From positions 52,296,067 to 52,360,066 of the forward strand of contig CM018698.1 of assembly GCA_009363875.1 (NCBI GenBank): a stretch of 64,000 nt of DNA, in the 5' to 3' direction. Below are positions 11,730-22,946 of this stretch, one piece after another; the first letter of the stretch is position 1, and each line of letters opens with the position of its first letter. The position numbers and the translations under genes are program-made. The notes below the pieces were generated by a model, which saw only the letters and a program-made list of their open reading frames with translations, was not told the origin of the DNA and ran no database searches. The DNA comes from Mikania micrantha (lineage: Eukaryota > Streptophyta > Magnoliopsida > Asterales > Asteraceae).

Positions 11730-12105
11730 ATAGAAAGTTTTGGAGAGCACCAGCCTTTTTGATCTTACAGAGTGTGTTGGTGATGGTGCAGTGGCGGTGG
11801 GTAGGGATGTAACCGAACACAGAGGGTGTGGTGGAGGCGGCATCTTGCCGATGGGGATCGATATAGTATAGAGGAAGAGATTTAAGGTAAGAGAGCGATA
11901 ACTATGTAGATAACGTCGGACATGTATCAATAATCAGTATGGTCGCTGGAATACCGACATAACTGCAAGAAAACCGTTGGGAACTGCCCAAAATCGAGGC
12001 AACAATCTAAGTTGAAGGATCAGGATTTGATCTTGCAGATTTTGAACGGTTGAGAATCTATCTAGTGTCAGTTGAGTTCACTGACGTCTATATATAATTA
12101 TGCAA
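11730..12105 (-). pseudogene. Possible truncated 5' end of an unknown gene
   Basis: On the minus strand a TATATATAG box (about 12092-12100) is followed by an untranslated stretch and an ATG at 11850-11852. The peptide starts MPPPPHPLCSVTSLPTATAP and is rich in Ser, Thr and Pro with no acidic residues, like a plastid transit peptide. The frame runs into the copia LTR at about 11.73 kb. I do not recognise the protein. Chance occurrence is possible. Confidence 0.25.
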
Positions 12106-13465
12106 CAATCATCCGCGTTTTGTGACTTCAATGCCCATTCGTGACAACATGTTTCATACACAATGCTTAGGGAACATTGATTAAAGGGTTGGGTCAATTG
12201 GATGAATTTTTGTTTTATAAATGATTTTGTACATGTTATTTGTACAAAAGGAAACACACTTGGTGCGATGCATGCGTTCGAATAAACTAATTTATGCAAC
12301 GACCATTACTTACTTTTATTCTTATTTTAACCAAATCAAACCTTTCTAGTTACCATTGGTTTAAGTTAGTGTTATAGTGAAACCATATCTAAACCAGTTT
12401 GGTTTTTCCCACAAACCGGGTTCAATATAGTAAACCAGAAATCAAAAACCACACCGAATTTAACCTGGTTTGGTTAGCCGGGCCAACTCAGTTTCTTCAC
12501 CTCTACGGCCAAGCCCAAATGGAATTCCTTATGGGTTGGTCCGTATCAAATGATAGGCCCGTTATAGAACTCGGTCTTCGCAAAGGCACCATGAGCAACT
12601 TCCCATAGACATTTTTATTTTTCGACTAACTGCTTATAGCATAACGACAATTCTTTAATTTTTATAGCATTGTCTAGGATTTAAATTCATGTTGAAGCTT
12701 ATTTGCTTAGATAAGGTCCTAGGCTTCTCTTAGAATGGATTCAAGTGTATGTATCAGAGCGTAAAATTCGAGATAACAGTTAAAACATGGTCTCAAGTGT
12801 CATTGTTTCAAGCATATTATTACTCTTATAATAAACAAATATCTTTATTTGTTACTTATCAAATTCTTACACTATCATTGTCACATGTTATTTTTCTATC
12901 GTTCTACTTAATTTTCTCGCATATTAAATAATTATACAATGTTTCATATCAAATAATAATTATAATAATGACAAATAATATTATTTTTCATTTTCACATA
13001 AAGAATAGTTTTAAATAAATTAAAATAAAATCTCTTTGTTACAAAACACAATTAAAAAAGTTATAAATTATAAACCAATTTTTTTTGAAAATAAGAAATA
13101 TTTTATTTTTAGAAAATAAAAGTTTTCAAAAACAAAAATTTCTTAAATAATGTGATATTTATAAACAAATGACCTTTTTTAATTTCTTTAAAAATCAAAG
13201 TTATAAAATGGTTAGGAAAATTATATTAGTTTTTGACATAATACAAACTAAAGTTTTTAATGTTAATTAGTTTAATGATATTAGTTGTTACAAATCAAGA
13301 AGATTATATACTAGTTCTTTAGTTATTAAGTTTTTCATTATTATTTTAATAGCTAAAATACTCATTACTATTTAAATTAATTATTTTATATCAAAATGTT
13401 ATTTTATAATTTCTAAGATATTTAATATGGGTAATATATGGGTATTGCAACTATATTAATATAAC
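12106..13465. other. AT-rich intergenic region, no gene seen
   Basis: About 12310-12600 carries decayed repeat-like words (accaAACCggtTTGGTTT). From 12600 the stretch is very AT-rich without a supported reading frame. It lies upstream of the chaperonin gene. Confidence 0.6.
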
Positions 13466-13892
13466 TTCTCCCATTTCAATTAGCAAATAATTAATATAGT
13501 TACCCATATAACTTCTCCCATTTAATATTAATATTAAATATTTAATATTTAATATATTTAATATTTAATATTTAATATTAAATATATTTAATATGTTTAA
13601 TATTTTGATATTAATTATGTTTAATATTTAATGTTGAATATATCAATATATTTAATATTTTGATATTAATATTTAATCAAAATATTTTAATAGCTAAAAT
13701 CATAACTTCTCCCATTTCAATATAGTTAATTATTAATATTTTATATTTAATATGGGTAATATATGAATAATAATTTATTTCAAATGATAAAAAAAAAAAA
13801 AAAAAAAGATATTTTTATTTTTTAATATGATTTTACGTTATCCTTCTCCCATTTCTTTCTCCCATTTCTTCAGAAAAACTTCGAATTCAAAC
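13466..13892 (+). promoter_or_regulatory. Chaperonin gene upstream region with repeated CTTCTCCCATTT words
   Basis: CTTCTCCCATTT, or a near copy, occurs around 13468, 13511, 13702, 13845 and 13857. The last two lie just before the start codon, in the probable 5' untranslated region. Between them are runs of TTTAATATTTAATA (about 13520-13760) and an A-tract (about 13790-13808). I cannot define a TATA box or start site with confidence. Confidence 0.4.
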
Positions 13893-16800
13893 ATGGTGTT
13901 TTCTCTATCTGTTACCCCTCCGATATCTTTCAGAAATCCGAATGCCAGCAGAAAATCACCGAACCCAATTACATCCATGGCTAAACAAATTCACTTCAAT
14001 CATGATGGTTCAACCACAACCAAGCTTCTGGTCAGTCGCAAATTTACTTTTGATTTCCCAATTTCGGTCTTAAATCGTATCTTTCCTTCAAATTTTGCAT
14101 TGGGTAATGAGTGTTGAGTGTAGGCAGGGGTGAGCAAAGTTGCAGAGGTCATCGGAGTTACTTTAGGTCCAAAGGGTAGAAACGTGGTGTTGCAGAACAA
14201 GTATGGTCCTCCCAAGATTGTTAATGATGGTGAAACTGTTCTCAAAGAGGTTTGTAATATGACATAATCTCTCTTTTGATCGTGTGATTGGTCATTGGTG
14301 GGTTATTTTCTTGATTTGATTCTTTAAAATGTATGAAATTTCAATGAACAATGAATTGATTTCGTTAGTGGTTAAGCTGTTCATCAACACTCAATGTTTT
14401 GTTACCTTTGTTACATGTTTCCGTAAGTTGCCTTCCAAGTGTTTGTGGATTTGCTTCTATGAGATTCATTCCACTTTTGATAACTGAAATTGGTTGAAAC
14501 AACTTTATTTTAACTCTGTTTGTGGGTGTCTTTTGTGATTCAGCTTTAATTAGAAACCGTAAGTTAGTTCTTTAACAATTTTATGTCTTAGATTAATGCT
14601 TTCTTTAGATTCAACTGGAGGATCCGCTTGAGAATGTCGGTGTGAAACTAGTGAGACAAGCTGGTGCGAAAACAAATGATCTAGCTGGTGATGGTTCCAC
14701 CACTTCTATCATGCTTGCACATGGCCTCATTGCTGAAGGTGTAAAGGTAGGAAAAAAATAAGTTATGACCGGAATCTAGAGACAATGAGACATGAACTGA
14801 AGTTTTGATTTATTTAAGGTAATTGCAGCAGGCATTAATCCGATACAAGTGTCACGGGGTATCAAGAGAACCGCAGAAGCCCTAGTTTTTGAACTCAAGT
14901 TGATGTCTAGAGAGGTAATGAGTATCAACTGCATATGAAATTTATGAATTTCAATACCCAATGAGAATTTAAAATGAAAATGCTTATACATTGCAGCTAA
15001 ATTTCAGTTGTGCCTTGTAGGTTGAGAATCATGAGCTTTCAGATGTTGCTGCCATCAGTGCAGGTAATGATATTGAAGTGGGATGCATGATTTCTGAAGC
15101 GATTCAAAGAGTAGGAAGGCATGGTGTTATAACAATTGAGAAAGGAAATTCTACCAAGAACACTCTTCAGATTGTAGAGGGGATGCAATTTGAACGTGGT
15201 TATCTGTCTAAATATTTTACTGATCGAAGAACCATGAAAGCAGAATTTCAAGATTGCAAGGTAAGGTTTCTTGATTTTACTTCTATTCTAACCAGAATCA
15301 ACATCTTTTTCCCTATTGATAGAGGTCAGGTTTGCTTACATCTCATCCTTTTCAAACCCTACCAATAGTTTTGCTAGGAGAGGAATTTTTTGGGTACGGT
15401 TGTATACTCCTATTCTGAAGAGGATGTATATTTTGACTTTTGAGGTCACATGGACTGATGTTGACTTAAAAATATGAAGAGTGTTGCATTTGCAAGAAAT
15501 TTTGAAAAAATGGTATGATTGACCTCAAAAATCTAAGTTGTCATTGAATTGAGATATAAAGGTGTGGATTTTTGTTGACTGCAGTTGCTTTTGGTTGACA
15601 AAATAATTACAAACCCAAAGGAGATGTATAGAATATTGGACATTGCAGTTAAAGGGGCGCACCCAATCGTGATAATTGCTGAGGGTATTGAGAAGGAAGC
15701 TCTAGCTCCAATGATTAGGAATAAACTCAAGGGGATAGTGAAGGCAGCGGCTGTTAAAGCTCCAGCCTTTGGTGATCGCAAGAGCCACTACTTAGATGAC
15801 ATTGCTATTTTGACCGGAGGTAGTCAACCTTGATGGTTTTTTTACCGTATTAGACTATTAAATGCAATTCTAAAAAAATATTCATATAGGAAATGAGGAG
15901 AAAATGGGAAATGGTTCAATTAGGTCAGCTACATATGTTGACTAATGTTTGATGGTGTCTAATATGGTTTTATAGGGACAGTGATCAGAGATGATGCGGG
16001 TTTGACCCTTGATAATGTCCAAGAAGATATGCTTGGAACTGCAAGTAAAGTAGTAATTACGAAAGACTCCACATTAATAGTTACTGATGGGAGCACTCAA
16101 GATGCAGTCAAGAAAAGGGTCACTCAAATCCAAAGGCTCGTTGAGGTGCACAATTTAGTTTGCAAATTTATTCCCACTTTTGAATTGATCTTAAAAGTCA
16201 ACCTATTTTGCAGAACACTGAAGAAAACTATCAAAAGAAAATTCTTAATGAACGTATAGCAAGGTTATCAGGAGGAATTGCAATTATTAAAGTAAGCTTG
16301 ACACACTTGCAATTTGATGAAATTTTCTTGCATTTTGAGTTTTAACCATTGGAAATCATGAATTAATGATTAGGTTGGAGCTCAAACACAAGTTGAATTG
16401 AAGGATAAACAATTAAGGATGGAAGATGCTGTGAATGCAACCAAGGTAGGTTGTGACTGTTGACATAATCATGGGCAACTTGTTGAATTTCTGTTGCTGA
16501 TCTTAAAGCTTCAACGTTCTCTTTTGGTCAAGGCTGCTATCGAGGAAGGTGTTGTAGTTGGTGGCGGTTGTTGTCTATTGAGACTATCTTTGAAGATAAA
16601 TGAGATTAAAGAACTTATGGACAATGAAGAGCAGAAGGTAAATTACAAACGTCTTTACATTTTCACATTCCATGACCATTATTTAATAATCTTTTTTATA
16701 TGAAATTTAAGATAGGAGCAGACATATTCAAAAGAGCATTGGAATATCCAGCAAGGCAGATCGCCAAAAACGCTGGTGTCAATGGTAGTGTTGTAATAGA

Positions 16801-19800
16801 GAAGGTATGTATGCTACTATGCATCCCAATGTTTTAACTATTTGAATTATTTACATTTTTTTCATGATCATTTAGCATTTTTTTTTTTTAAATTGTTTTT
16901 TAGGTTTTATTTGTTGGAAACAATTGATATCAAGAATACGCAAATCTTTGATAATTGAACGAGAGTTACAAACTTGAATAGAAAAACTTAAAAAAACTAT
17001 TCTACTTTCCTCTATTTATAAAGAAGAAACTTGGCATGCAAGCCATTATTTAAAAACAAACTAGCACAAAATATGGGATAAACGGATAAACTAAAACTTA
17101 TCGAAATAACAAAGATTATGACTTTCATTCTCCCCTTTAATCTTTGTCTTTTGATCCTCCCAAATCAATGACTCCTAGGATGTGTCTCATTTCCTCAAAC
17201 TTAATCCTAGGCAAAGCCTTTGTTAGAATATCCGCCCGTTGTTCTTCACCGCAAACATGCTCCACACGTACTTCCTCCTTTTCAATACTTTGTCGAATGA
17301 AGTGATAACGGGTATTTATATGCTTGCTTCTACCGTGGAACACCGGATTCTTCATTAATGCTATGGCAGACTTGTTATCCACTCTTAGTACAACTGGCTG
17401 CTCATCCATTCCTGTGATCTCGCTTAGAAGTCCTTTGAGCCATATCCCTTGGCACGCTGTTTCGGTAGCCGCCATGAATTCTGCTTCACACGAGGACAAT
17501 GCCACTGTCTTTGTTTTGCGAGACCCATGAGATAATTGAACTTCCCCAATAAAACACCATTCCCGTAGTGCTCTTGCCATCGCTTCTATCCGATGCATGG
17601 CTACTGTCACTGTAGCCAACCAGTTTATTACCAGCCTCCCTTTTGTACTTTAACCCATAGCTTGTTGTTCCCTTAACATACCTGAGTATGTGTTTTAGTA
17701 GCTTCATGTGACCCTCGTTCGGTTTATGCATGTATCTACTAATGAACCCAATTGAATAACTAAGATCTGGACGTGTGTGCAGTAGGTACCTTGCACTCCC
17801 TACAAGACTTCTGAACATGGTTTCATCAACTTCCTTTTCTTCCTCTTCTGTTTCAATGGTTACTCTTGGTTCCATGGGAAATTTAGAAGAATTGCACTCT
17901 TCTAATCCAGCCACCTTCAGGAGTTTCTTCGCATACCCAGCTTGAGTGATTTCAATCCCATCTTTCAATTGTTTTACCTCAATACCAAGGTAATAGGAGA
18001 GATAACCCAAGTCTTGCATTTCGAACTTGTTCATCATTTGCTTCTTGAATTCGGTTATCTGTTGAACATTTGAGCCCGTAATGATGAGATCGTCCACGTA
18101 TACTCCTATTATAATCAAGTCTTCGTTGATTGTTTGCTTGTATACTGCCGGTTCCCGTGGACATCGGGTGTAACCCAAACCCTTTAACACCGCATCAAGT
18201 TTCTCGTTCCAAGCCCGGGGAGCTTGCCGAAGCCCGTACAATGCTTTGTTTAACTTGAGCACAAGATCTTCCTTCCCAGTTACTACGAAGCCTTCCGGTT
18301 GTTGCACATACACTTCCTCCTTTAGTTCACCGTTTAGAAACGCCGACTTCACATCTAAGTGAAATACCTTCCATCCTTGACTGGCTGCCAGAGCTAGAAT
18401 GAGTCTTATGGTTTCTATTCGGGCGACTTGAGCGAAGACCTCAGTGAAGTCAATGCCGTATTGTTGTACGTAACCCTTCGCCACCAATCTTGCCTTGTAC
18501 TTGATTACATTACCATGTGCATCTCGTTTAACTTTGTATACCCACTTGAGTCCAATGGCCTTGTGACCATTTGGAAGTTTGGTTAGGTACCACGTTCGAT
18601 TTTGCTCAATCGATTCCAGCTCGTTTATCATTGCCTTTTCCCAACTTTTGTTTCCTTTTGCATCCTGATAGCATGTGGGCTCATCTTCACTTTGCGGATT
18701 TTCTTGTTCATGCAGCATTACAAAATCGTCAAAGTGTCTTGGAAGGTTTGTTTCTCTAGCCGATCGTCTCAGTGATGTGGGATTTTCTTCTGGTCTAGTG
18801 TCTTCTTCCATTGGGTCAGTTGCACTTTCTTGACTTTGGCTTGCATTGTTGTTTTCATCATCTTCATGATCAACCAGGCTTTCTTCCGGATTTGCTTCAG
18901 CGTGATTCTGATTATCCAGTTCTTGATCCATATGAATTTCAAAATTGCTCCATTCGGTTCCACTTCTCAGTTTCATATGGTCTTCGAAGCCGGTCCACTT
19001 GAATGGCCTTTCTTCCTCAAACACGACATCTCGGCTAACCACAATCTTGTTATGTCTTGGATCATACAATCGGTAAGCTTTCGAGCCTGGTTCACTTCCA
19101 AGATACACTAGTAACATGCTTCTGTCATCAAGCTTCCTTAGGTTCACTGGTGGGGTTTTAGTGTGTGCACAACATCCAAATACACGTAAATGAGTAATGT
19201 TTGGCTTATAGCCAGTTAGGGCCTCATACGGTGTTACCCGTTTTAGAGCCTTAACAAATAACCGGTTCTGAACGTATACCGAATGTCGTACACATTCTCC
19301 CCACAGATTTTGCGGAACATTCATCGCCTTTAGCATGCTTCTAGTAGAATTCAGGATTGTCCGATTTCGCCTTTCGACCACCCCGTTTTGTTGAGGGGTG
19401 TATGGTGTTGAGAAGAACCGTTTAATGCCATGCTCATCACAGTAGGCAGTGAAGGTTTTATTCAAAAATTCTCCACCACGATCGCTTCTCAAGGCTTTTA
19501 TTTTCAGCGAGGTTTCTAGTTCCACTTGTTGTTTATACCTTCTGAACACAGCTAAGGCCTCATCTTTTGTTTTCAGTGTGTAGACCCAAGTGAACCTTGA
19601 GTAGTCGTCAACAAATAATATGAAGTACCGACTACCCGCAAGGGTTGGGGGTGAGATTGGTCCACACAGATCGGTGTGTATTAATTCAAGTGGTTTACTT
19701 GCTCGAAAGTTTGACTGTTTTGGAAAAGAGTTTCGTTGTTGTTTACCGGTTAAGCAAGAATCACAAAGTCTATTTTCATGTGCAATTTTCGGCAGTCCTT

Positions 19801-22091
19801 GCACCATATTTTGGTTATACATAGTCCTTATATAATCAAAATTTGAATGCCCAAGCCTGGCATGCCACAACCATGCTTGGTCGCTTATAGTGGTAAGGAG
19901 ACATACCGGTTTTCCGATCTTGAGAGTAGTTTTGTACAGACGGTTTGCGCTTCTTTGTATCTTCATTAAGAGCTTGTCATGATCATCATATAGCCACAAG
20001 TGATTTTCAGCTATCCAAGCCTTATATCCCTTCTCATCAAACTGCCCAAGACTCAAGATATTGCTCTTAAGGGCCGGAATGTAATACACGTCTTGGACAA
20101 TCCGTTGTTCACCGGTTTTGCAATCAAAAACTATGGAGCCCTTGCCTTTAATACTTACTCGCGATCCATCACCGAATTTTACTAGACCCGATATCGATCG
20201 ATCTAGTTCCGAAAAGTGTGATTCTTGACCGGTCATGTGGTTCGAGGCACCGTTGTCCAAATACCATACATTTGGATCTTCCACGCTTGACTGGAACAAT
20301 TGAGGATTCACCTTTTCTTCATTTAGAAGAATCTCTTCTTCGTTTTCTAGTTCAGCCATCATTAGCTCAGGTCCGTTTTTGTCAACTTGGTTTAAGTTGG
20401 CTTCATCAGCAGGGTCTTTTGCACATTCCCACGCATAGTGGCCAAAATTGTTGCAATTGTAGCATCGTACTTCTCGTTTATCTCGGCCTTTGTGGTTTTC
20501 TTGATTGAACTCCCGTTTGGAGGACTCGCCCTGTCTTCCATCAGATTGTGCTCCACGACCTCTGCCACGACCATTACCGCGGCCTCGACCCCTTCCTCGA
20601 CCCCGCGAGTATGATCCACGACCTCTACCAGCAAACTTGTGTTCTGTGTTGTTCTCTTTCTTCCCGGACTTGTCAACTTTCGCATACATCAAACCTCCAA
20701 GTTCGGCAGTTACTTCTTTTCCTTTTATTCTTTCTTCGAACGCTTTAAGCCTCCCGATACAATCTTCGTACGTCATAGTAGTCAGATCAGCCCATTGTTC
20801 TATTGTAGCAACAATGGCAATGAAACGATCAGGCACCGTGTCCAGGAGTTTCTTCACAAGTTCCTCATCTGTCATGGTAAAACCAAGACTACCCAGTTTG
20901 GTTGAGTATTCTGCCAACTTCCCAGCATAGTCTTCCACAGACTCCTTCTCTCCCATTCTGAGTTGCTCAAGTTCACGTCTTAGAGTGCAGACCCGGGCCT
21001 GTTGCACCCTATCTGCACCAACGTAACGTGACTTCAGAGACTCCCATATATCCTTTGCATTCTTACTCGAAGCTACTTGCATCAACACGTTCTCCGGTAG
21101 TGCTTGATATAGGATTGCCCGAGCAAGTTTATTCTTTTTGACGTCTACAACCGCCCCGGTGACTACTTCCCATAGTCCCTGTGCGTCCAGAATTGACTCC
21201 ATGAGAACCGTCCAACTGTTATAGTTGGTTTTGGATAGCTTCGGGCACTGCAGCGAGGTTGCGTTTAGTTCTCGAGCGATCGGGACCGCATTGACAATCC
21301 CACCTTCCGCCATGATCTTCTTCAGCGGTTCTTCTTGCAAGTCAATCGAAGGTTATTCACCCCTCCAACCTTGCTTCGTCCGATTTGTGATTGAACACCT
21401 CACGAATCGGCACAGGTTCTGGGATTCTTCTCGCTCTGATACCAATTGTTGGAAACAATTGATATCAAGAATACGCAAATCTTTGATAATTGAACGAGAG
21501 TTACAAACTTGAATAGAAAAACTTAAAAAAACTATTCTACTTTCCTCTATTTATAAAGAAGAAACTTGGCATGCAAGCCATTATTTAAAAACAAACTAGC
21601 ACAAAATATGGGATAAACGGATAAACTAAAACTTATCGAAATAACAAAGATTATGACTTTCATTATTGAATAATGGTATCAGATACATTTAATATTTTAG
21701 GATTATTTACAAGTTTTTTAATCATTTTTGCATTTTTTAATTATTTTTAGGTTTTATTGAACGATGATACTAGATACGGGTATAATGCTGCTAAAAACCA
21801 ATATGAAGATCTAATGGCTGATGGTATTATAGACCCGACAAAGGTGGTAAGATGTTGTATAGAGCATGCAGCATCAGTTGCAAAGACATTTTTGACCTCT
21901 GATGCTGTTGTGATTGACATCGATGGACCAGTAGTCGAAGGAATGAGACCGCCAAAGCAAACACCAAAACCAGTTCCAATGCCAACAGCTGGTAATTCGC
22001 TCTCTCGCACATACAAGTTGCGTGTTGTGTGTTTTCATTTATGTTGACATTTTTTTGTGATCACACAGGAACGGGCCTGATGGGTTTTTGA
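13893..22091 (+). CDS. Plastid chaperonin-60 beta-type subunit (candidate Cpn60 beta-4)
   Basis: Thirteen exons: 13893-14030, 14124-14249, 14609-14746, 14819-14914, 15021-15260, 15585-15819, 15976-16145, 16214-16291, 16374-16445, 16533-16637, 16712-16804, 21751-21991 and 22069-22091. All have GT-AG introns and the frame is open, giving 584 residues. A Ser/Pro/Asn-rich start of about 28 residues looks like a plastid transit peptide. GVTLGPKGRN (57-66), LAGDGSTTS with catalytic Asp116, and Asp425 (MEDA) then GGGCCLLR are group I chaperonin ATPase features; Ser118 replaces the usual Thr. The product should fold stromal proteins within the mixed alpha/beta 60-kDa ring with Cpn20/Cpn10. The tail (PKQTPKPVPM ... 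GLMGF) is unlike the ordinary beta tail. With the divergent sequence this suggests the Cpn60 beta-4 type, known for folding the NDH subunit NdhH, but that assignment is inference. Intron 11 (16805-21750) holds a whole antisense copia element. Confidence 0.93.
16867..16911 (+). other. Decoy copy of the exon-12 splice acceptor
   Basis: The polypyrimidine tract and TTTTTTAGGTTTTATT at 16896-16911 duplicate the true acceptor of exon 12 (TTTTTAGGTTTTATTG, 21745-21760). Across the copia insertion, the continuation at 21668-21686 (gaataatggtatcagatac) matches the first codons of exon 12 and then diverges into a stop. So a partial duplication of intron end and exon start preceded the insertion. Confidence 0.75.
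16912..17127 (-). repeat. 3' LTR of intronic copia element
   Basis: 216 bp, TGTTGGAAAC to TGACTTTCA on the plus strand, flanked by TTATT. A minus-strand TATA box (TTTATAAATAGAGG) is at about 17011-17024. Confidence 0.95.
17128..17138 (-). other. Polypurine tract of intronic copia element
   Basis: Minus strand AAAGGGGAGAA ends directly at the 3' LTR; it primes second-strand DNA synthesis. Confidence 0.85.
17137..21340 (-). pseudogene. Copia gag-pol polyprotein with one frameshift
   Basis: The frame runs from 21340 for 1284 codons, then shifts in the A-rich stretch at about 17508-17519. The rest of RNase H follows in the next frame, ending at 17137. Order: gag with an Arg-Gly-rich stretch (about residues 245-275), zinc knuckle CYNCNNFGHYAWEC (about 295), protease WYLDNGASNHMTG (about 360), integrase (HARLGH ... 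CDSC, then the DDE core) at about 490-660, reverse transcriptase with AFLNGELKEEVYV and YVDDLIITG, and RNase H split by the shift (downstream part with SSCEAEFMAA and ADILTKALP). All domains are otherwise open, so this copy lost function through one small indel, or a programmed or sequencing artefact should be considered. Confidence 0.9.
21433..21444 (-). other. Primer-binding site, initiator-Met tRNA
   Basis: Minus strand TGGTATCAGAGC, two bases from the LTR. Confidence 0.9.
21447..21662 (-). repeat. 5' LTR of intronic copia element
   Basis: 216 bp, same sequence as the other LTR by eye. It contains the promoter TATA on the minus strand and is followed (minus strand) by the primer-binding site. 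Confidence 0.95.
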
Positions 22092-22450
22092 GATATTGTT
22101 GGATTATTCGACCGCTTTATTAAGTTGTCCCCAACTGAGAGCCATGAGTCTAGAACTGATCTAGTGACCTTTTAAACTGGCAATGGGACTCATACATGAA
22201 GGTTACAAGGTATGATGTGTTTCTCTGTAGATACAAACCCGAAAAAAGGATCTAACACATGCAATGAAGAAGCATTTTCTTATAATTTACAAGCCTTTAA
22301 TTAGATATGATATGGTTTTGTTGAGAATCCAAGTAGGGAAAGTTTCCAAGAAATTGTAAATTTTGTTTCTGATGTGTAAACTTTAACAATGTGGGCTACT
22401 AAAACCACCAAATGGTCTTTGATTTAATAAAAAAATAAGATCAATATGGA
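22092..22450 (+). other. 3' flank/3' untranslated region of the chaperonin gene
   Basis: No reading frame. AATAAA at 22426-22431 is a possible polyadenylation signal about 335 bp after the stop codon. Confidence 0.4.
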
Positions 22451-22587
22451 AAAATGTTAGAAATGGAAATTTTAACTTCTGGTTGCTGAATTTTGCAAGA
22501 TCTTTCAATTTGAAAGTTCTATAAAGATGAAGGGATTGCGGAAGAAAAGTATTATTGGATATATAGTAGATACTTTTTTCTTTTAGA

Positions 22588-22946
22588 GTTAATTACACAT
22601 TTGATCCATGTAGTAATTTTGCACCGGTAGTCTTCAGCTTTGTGAAATTACACATGTGACTCCGTTTACAGTATGCGCATATAATGTATATATGTGTCTG
22701 CTCTCGAGGGACAAAAGTAAAATTGCACTAGTTTTAACGTTATTTTATTTATTTTTTTGTGAAAATAACGTTAAAGACGTTGGGTTAGTCGGTTAATCAG
22801 GCATCATGAGCTGGAGGTCTCATTGCATGCAATCTCTCTATTCCTGTAAGGCAGAGGTAAGGTTGTTTATATCTTACCCTTCCCATACCGTACTTTCCCA
22901 TACCGTACTTTAGTTTTCCTAATGTTAGGATATACTGAGTATGATA
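22588..22946 (+). repeat. SINE-like dispersed repeat, copy A
   Basis: Shares with copies at 38440-38700 (+) and 59756-59935 (-) the words AAAAGTAAAATTGCAC, TTTTGTGAAAATAA and a 3' part ending GGATATACTGAGTATGA. The 3' part also occurs at 62543-62665. I see no clear promoter boxes or flanking duplication, so the class is uncertain. Confidence 0.6.

Larger units (their letters stand above)
16912..21662 (-). mobile_element. Young Ty1/copia retrotransposon in chaperonin intron 11
   Basis: 4751 bp, antisense to the host gene. Two 216-bp LTRs (16912-17127 and 21447-21662) appear identical base for base. The target duplication is TTATT (16907-16911 and 21663-21667). The primer site is next to the right LTR and the polypurine tract next to the left LTR. 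One long gag-pol frame has a single break. Identical LTRs point to a very recent insertion. Confidence 0.97.

Noticed and set aside
15533..15781. Minus-strand frame in chaperonin exon 6
   Set aside because: Shadow of the real exon on the plus strand.
20505..20930. Plus-strand reading frame with repeated Pro-Arg-Pro-Leu
   Set aside because: It is the reverse shadow of the Arg-Gly-rich stretch of the copia gag on the minus strand.
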